NCBI GenBank assembly: GCA_036272735.1
Contig: DATAYF010000362.1
Coordinates: forward strand, 1 to 8,172
Reading direction: 5' to 3'
DNA: 8,172 bases
Source: DATAYF01 sp036272735
Lineage (GTDB): Bacteria; Chloroflexota; Ktedonobacteria; Ktedonobacterales; Ktedonobacteraceae
In this document: one piece after another, positions 5,771 to 8,172 of the stretch
Layout of the letters: each line of letters begins with the position of its first letter
How positions within the stretch are numbered: the stretch's first letter is position 1
Program-made: the position numbers and the translations under genes
The notes under the pieces: generated by a model
Seen by the model: only the letters and a program-made list of their open reading frames with translations
Told to the model about the DNA's origin: nothing
Database searches by the model: none

Positions 5771-6290
5771 ATGCTTGTTCGGCCTGGGCTTTGACAATGG
5801 TGGAACGGATGAAATTATGCTTGGCATTCGTATAGCCCTCGCGATTAGCACCAAATTGAACTGCCAAATCTCTCTTCAGTTGCTGATAAGCGTCGCGTAC
5901 ATCCGTGTGCTTACGCAAGTAGTTACGGAATAGCAGGTGGAATGTATATTGTTCGTGGGTCTTATCCATCATGTGCAGGTGATAGAGGCGCTCGAAAGGG
6001 GAGACTGAGCCAGGTTTGCAAAATAAATGTCTGTCAGGAATGCCGTACTCTCCCATGTACAGGTAGTTGATGCTCTCCAACGGACGCACGCAGCGTTCAA
6101 CTTGTGTAATGTCGGGAATGACCACCATTATATCGACAATTGGCTTTGCTGCCAGGCCGGGAACCGATGTACTGCCGACATGCTGAATGTCTTCGATGAA
6201 GTTGCCAATCCGCTCCTGAATGCGCTGCTTTTCTTCCGCAAAGCGTACAGGCCATACGGGGTTGTACTCTTCAATTATCAAGGTTGGCAT
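5769..6290 (-). CDS. GrpB family protein (UPF0157, nucleotidyltransferase fold)
   Basis: This 173-residue protein is a full-length member of the GrpB/UPF0157 family, which has a minimal nucleotidyltransferase-like fold. Some members are fused to dephospho-CoA kinase, but their own reaction is not established. Conserved blocks are EYNPVWPVRFAEEK (8-21), HVGSTSVPGLAAKPIVDI (37-54) with the GS and Asp53 of the nucleotidyltransferase pattern, FRNYLRKH (121-128), and REGYTNAKHNFI (150-161). The frame stays open for 14 more codons to an ATG at 6332. I choose 6290 because GGAGGA (6305-6300) stands nine bases before it and because the predicted promoter starts transcription near 6322, inside the longer version. 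The gene lies 103 bp downstream of the membrane protein gene on the same strand but appears to have its own promoter. Confidence 0.9.
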   Translation of the reverse strand: MPTLIIEEYNPVWPVRFAEEKQRIQERIGNFIEDIQHVGSTSVPGLAAKPIVDIMVVIPDITQVERCVRPLESINYLYMGEYGIPDRHLFCKPGSVSPFERLYHLHMMDKTHEQYTFHLLFRNYLRKHTDVRDAYQQLKRDLAVQFGANREGYTNAKHNFIRSTIVKAQAEQA

Positions 6291-6319
6291 AAAATCTGCT
6301 CCTCCGCTCTTTACGCTGG

Positions 6320-6361
6320 TATGTTGATACAATAACCTCAGGAAATTATCGTGTCAACATA
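6320..6361 (-). promoter_or_regulatory. GrpB-gene promoter embedded in an inverted repeat
   Basis: On the minus strand a perfect TTGACA (6357-6352), a 17-bp spacer and TATTGT (6334-6329) form a promoter with a start near 6322. The same stretch is an inverted repeat: TATGTTGATAC (6320-6330) and GTGTCAACATA (6351-6361) match in 10 of 11 pairs. A further ATAA/TTAT pairing (6332-6335 with 6346-6349) lies inside. One arm covers the -35 box, and the other overlaps the -10 end and the start point. This is the layout expected of a repressor operator. No T-run follows on the minus strand, so it is not a terminator in that direction. Confidence 0.6.
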
Positions 6362-6393
6362 CTATTTTCTTGTTCACCTGCAAAATCGGTCAT

Positions 6394-7497
6394 CTAGTGC
6401 TTGTACGCGAAGGCTTTTGATAAGATCGCTACGGCGAGAGGGATGCCTATGAGCAGTGCCATGACCAGTATACCCATTGGGTTGCCAAAATTGATCGTCT
6501 GGCCGATGCCGAAACGCTTTTCCACAAAAATGGACGGATCATCTTTGTTGACATAAAACATGCCCGCGATCCAATAGCGGTCATCGTCGCGCAGGACGTA
6601 ACTCATGCGGTTGGTGCTGGTCTGTGGCTGACGCCTGGTTTTGCTTATTGCCACACTGAGCGCGATAACAACGACGATTGATGGAACAATAGCCAGAGTG
6701 CTTATTGCGCCACTGGTTGCACCGTTTGTTGGTAACACTTGTAAAGTCATGAGTGAAACCAGCAGAAATGTCAGATTGATGCCACCCTCTAGCAGTGGAA
6801 TAAGTCTGATCCAGTTCTGCGCCAATAGCTGTTTGCGTTGGCGTGATCCCTCGATATCGGCTGGATCGAGGGTACGACCCGCTATTGGCACGTAGCGGGC
6901 CAGCAAAGTGAGCATGGCTGATATGACCAGGCCCGTCACGGGGAGCAGCCACACGGCGCTGGCTTTATTGGTCCATTGATTGGGTTCGCCATTGATGCCA
7001 AAATGGGTGGGTATACTCTGTGGTAAGGCCGGATAGCGTATGATGCTGATGATAATGATGGCAAGCAGTGGTAGCCAGGCGATAATGAGCCAGAGCCACG
7101 GTAAACGCTGTGGTAGTGACGCCTGGGTGTCCGCGACGACGGCCTGATGCAGCCCTGCGTACCATTGCCCTCGTTCTTTCGCTCTTAGCAACGTGTAATG
7201 TGAGAGCAGGTAGTTGAGCATGCAGAGCACAAGCTCTACGATACTGCTGCCGAAGAGGATCCAGTATGCCGGAAAACGTTGGAGCAGTATACCTATACCC
7301 AGGGTAGTAATCAATGCAATGAGGAGTAGGCCGCCATAATACGTGCGTCGTACTCTGGCAAGTGCTGGTTCTTGCTGGCGTTGTGGTGGAATGCGCACCC
7401 CGAATGGCAGATTGTATGGGACCAGGGTGGGCATAATCCAGAACATCGCCAGGATCATCGCAAGTAGTACAATTGGAACGATATAGCTCAGTATCAT
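6394..7497 (-). CDS. multi-pass membrane protein with DUF1648 and DUF5808 domains
   Basis: This 367-residue protein has about eight hydrophobic segments (roughly 3-25, 56-72, 78-98, 133-153, 181-200, 232-252, 266-284 and 340-359). YPALPQSIPTHFGINGEPNQW (155-175) is the hallmark of DUF1648, also found in the SdpI immunity protein of Bacillus. DDDRYWIAGMFYVNKDDP (304-321) followed by VEKRFGIG (325-332) is the DUF5808 pattern. The molecular function is not established for this combination. Pairing with a YtrA-type GntR repressor is common for envelope-stress or antimicrobial-response membrane proteins, so a sensing or protective role is an inference. Its ATG overlaps the GntR stop as ATGA, and AAGGAGG sits about six bases upstream within the GntR gene, so translation is probably coupled. 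The dominant promoter is the one before GntR. Confidence 0.85.
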   Translation of the reverse strand: MILSYIVPIVLLAMILAMFWIMPTLVPYNLPFGVRIPPQRQQEPALARVRRTYYGGLLLIALITTLGIGILLQRFPAYWILFGSSIVELVLCMLNYLLSHYTLLRAKERGQWYAGLHQAVVADTQASLPQRLPWLWLIIAWLPLLAIIIISIIRYPALPQSIPTHFGINGEPNQWTNKASAVWLLPVTGLVISAMLTLLARYVPIAGRTLDPADIEGSRQRKQLLAQNWIRLIPLLEGGINLTFLLVSLMTLQVLPTNGATSGAISTLAIVPSIVVVIALSVAISKTRRQPQTSTNRMSYVLRDDDRYWIAGMFYVNKDDPSIFVEKRFGIGQTINFGNPMGILVMALLIGIPLAVAILSKAFAYKH

Positions 7498-7889
7498 TGT
7501 TGGCCTCCTTTTAGTGGCCCGTTATGGTATTGGTGTTGAGTGTCAAATTCAGCGAGAATACTTTGACAGCGTTGTAAAATTGCTTCAGTGGTAATGTGCT
7601 GAGCATACGCCTCGGCCAGCAGCGTGCGTTGACGTGTCTCCCAATCTTCTGGTAGCCTGTTTTTGAGGTGTATGACCGCGCCCGTTTTGCGCCTGAGTTG
7701 AATGAACCCTTCGCGTTCCAGCAAATCGTAGGCTTTGTTAACAGTGTGCAGGTTGATGCCGAAATCTGCTGCCAACTGCCTGATCGAGGGTAGTGTTTCG
7801 CCTTCCTGCAAATTGCCGCTAGCGATCCCCTCGACGACCTGGTCGCGTATCTGCTGGTAGATGGCTTTTTCATTACTCAGGTCCAGCAT
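7494..7889 (-). CDS. GntR family transcriptional regulator, short YtrA type
   Basis: This 131-residue protein has an N-terminal winged helix-turn-helix (about 8-75): AIYQQIRDQVVEGIASG (9-25), LPSIRQLAADFGINLHTVNK (33-52) as the recognition region, and LEREGFIQLRRKTGAV (57-72) as the wing. A short helical tail (about 82-117) replaces the large ligand domain of other GntR proteins, which is the mark of the YtrA/YhcF class. The frame is open back to an ATG at 8018, but the first 43 residues do not fit the family and overlap the promoter, so I reject that start. ATG 7889 gives the usual MLDLSNEKAIYQQ beginning. A TTG at 7898 has AAGGGAG nine bases upstream and is a real alternative. It is the first gene of the operon with the DUF1648 protein and probably represses it. 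Confidence 0.9.
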   Translation of the reverse strand: MLDLSNEKAIYQQIRDQVVEGIASGNLQEGETLPSIRQLAADFGINLHTVNKAYDLLEREGFIQLRRKTGAVIHLKNRLPEDWETRQRTLLAEAYAQHITTEAILQRCQSILAEFDTQHQYHNGPLKGGQQ

Positions 7890-7914
7890 AATCAACAAGG
7901 TAACGTACTCCCTT

Positions 7915-7937
7915 GAACCAAATTGTGTAGTTTGTTC
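7915..7937. promoter_or_regulatory. imperfect palindrome at the GntR promoter, autoregulatory operator candidate
   Basis: A 23-bp imperfect palindrome has outer arms GAAC (7915-7918) and GTTC (7934-7937). Seven symmetric positions agree per half (pattern GAACnAAnT). It covers roughly the predicted start point and the first 20 bases of the transcript, where a bound repressor would block initiation. YtrA-type regulators usually control their own operon. Confidence 0.45.
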
Positions 7938-7944
7938 TATGACA

Positions 7945-7973
7945 AATATAACAAAAAACGCGGAAATATACAA
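7945..7973 (-). promoter_or_regulatory. promoter of the GntR/membrane protein operon
   Basis: On the minus strand TTGTAT (7973-7968) and TATATT (7950-7945, five of six) are 17 bp apart, which predicts a start near 7938. The leader to the ATG at 7889 would be about 50 nt. The -35 box is only a partial match. Confidence 0.5.
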
Positions 7974-8126
7974 GTGGTTTTGGCTGTGTTGTTCGGTGGA
8001 TTGCTCGTTTTCAACCAATCTTGCTCTGCTAATGACGAATGAAAAGCATGGCGTATTATATGATACCTACGATGCATTTCTCGTAATTGAGAAGTACAGC
8101 ATGTGTATCGCACAATTACTCTCTAG

Positions 8127-8138
8127 AAATGTACATTT
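8127..8138. repeat. perfect 12-bp palindrome in the right-hand intergenic region
   Basis: AAATGTACATTT is a perfect palindrome. A short hairpin, TTCTC (8078-8082) with GAGAA (8089-8093), lies to its left. Bases 8019-8172 otherwise show no gene. The palindrome may be an operator for a gene beyond the window edge. Confidence 0.3.
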
Positions 8139-8172
8139 TGCACTGAAAGCTGGGTGGGTTTATAGGTGCTGG

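Noticed and set aside
6291..6332. 42-base N-terminal extension of the GrpB gene
   Set aside because: The downstream ATG has a strong GGAGGA site, family members start at MPTLIIEEYNP-like sequence, and the predicted promoter lies inside the extension.
7890..8018. 43-residue hydrophobic N-terminal extension of the GntR regulator
   Set aside because: The family begins near MLDLSNEKAIYQQ. The extension contains the likely promoter and operator and lacks a ribosome site.

Overview
This 8.2 kb window looks like an ordinary chromosomal stretch from a mesophilic bacterium of intermediate G+C content. My best guess is a member of the Chloroflexota close to the Ktedonobacteria. I base this on the gene styles (long-form LeuA, an SPL-like radical SAM enzyme with unusual cysteine spacing, small GntR/DUF1648 operon), the sparse packing and the sigma-70-like promoters. 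No rRNA or other phylogenetic marker is present, so the assignment is inference. I see no tRNA, CRISPR array, transposase or phage gene.

Layout from left to right. Bases 1-212 carry no convincing gene. A plus-strand alkyltransferase-like DNA repair protein (213-677) is followed by an inverted repeat (687-730), and the neighbouring gene converges on it. leuA (746-2470, minus) encodes a long 2-isopropylmalate synthase. It has a near-consensus promoter at 2611-2640 and a leader of about 130 nt with mutually exclusive hairpins, which looks like an attenuator. A cytoplasmic formylglycine-type sulfatase (2687-4036, minus) lies upstream of leuA and contains an in-frame 45-bp tandem duplication. A divergent intergenic region separates it from a plus-strand SPL-like radical SAM protein (4249-5139) whose three cysteines are spaced CX6CX3C instead of CX3CX2C.

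Bases 5140-5768 hold no intact gene. They contain a 12-bp direct repeat, a strong promoter (5259-5288), a gene remnant with no start codon (5351-5695) and a classic bidirectional terminator (5740-5770). On the minus strand follow a GrpB/UPF0157 nucleotidyltransferase-fold protein (5769-6290), whose promoter sits inside an 11-bp-arm inverted repeat, and a two-gene operon. In that operon a short YtrA-type GntR repressor (7494-7889) overlaps by ATGA with an eight-helix DUF1648/DUF5808 membrane protein (6394-7497). The GntR gene has its own promoter and a palindromic operator candidate near the predicted transcription start. Bases 8019-8172 hold only a perfect 12-bp palindrome.

The genes do not form a single pathway. 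I do not see a large undescribed system. The most distinctive items are the radical SAM protein, the leuA leader, the GrpB promoter/operator and the promoter-driven gene remnant.
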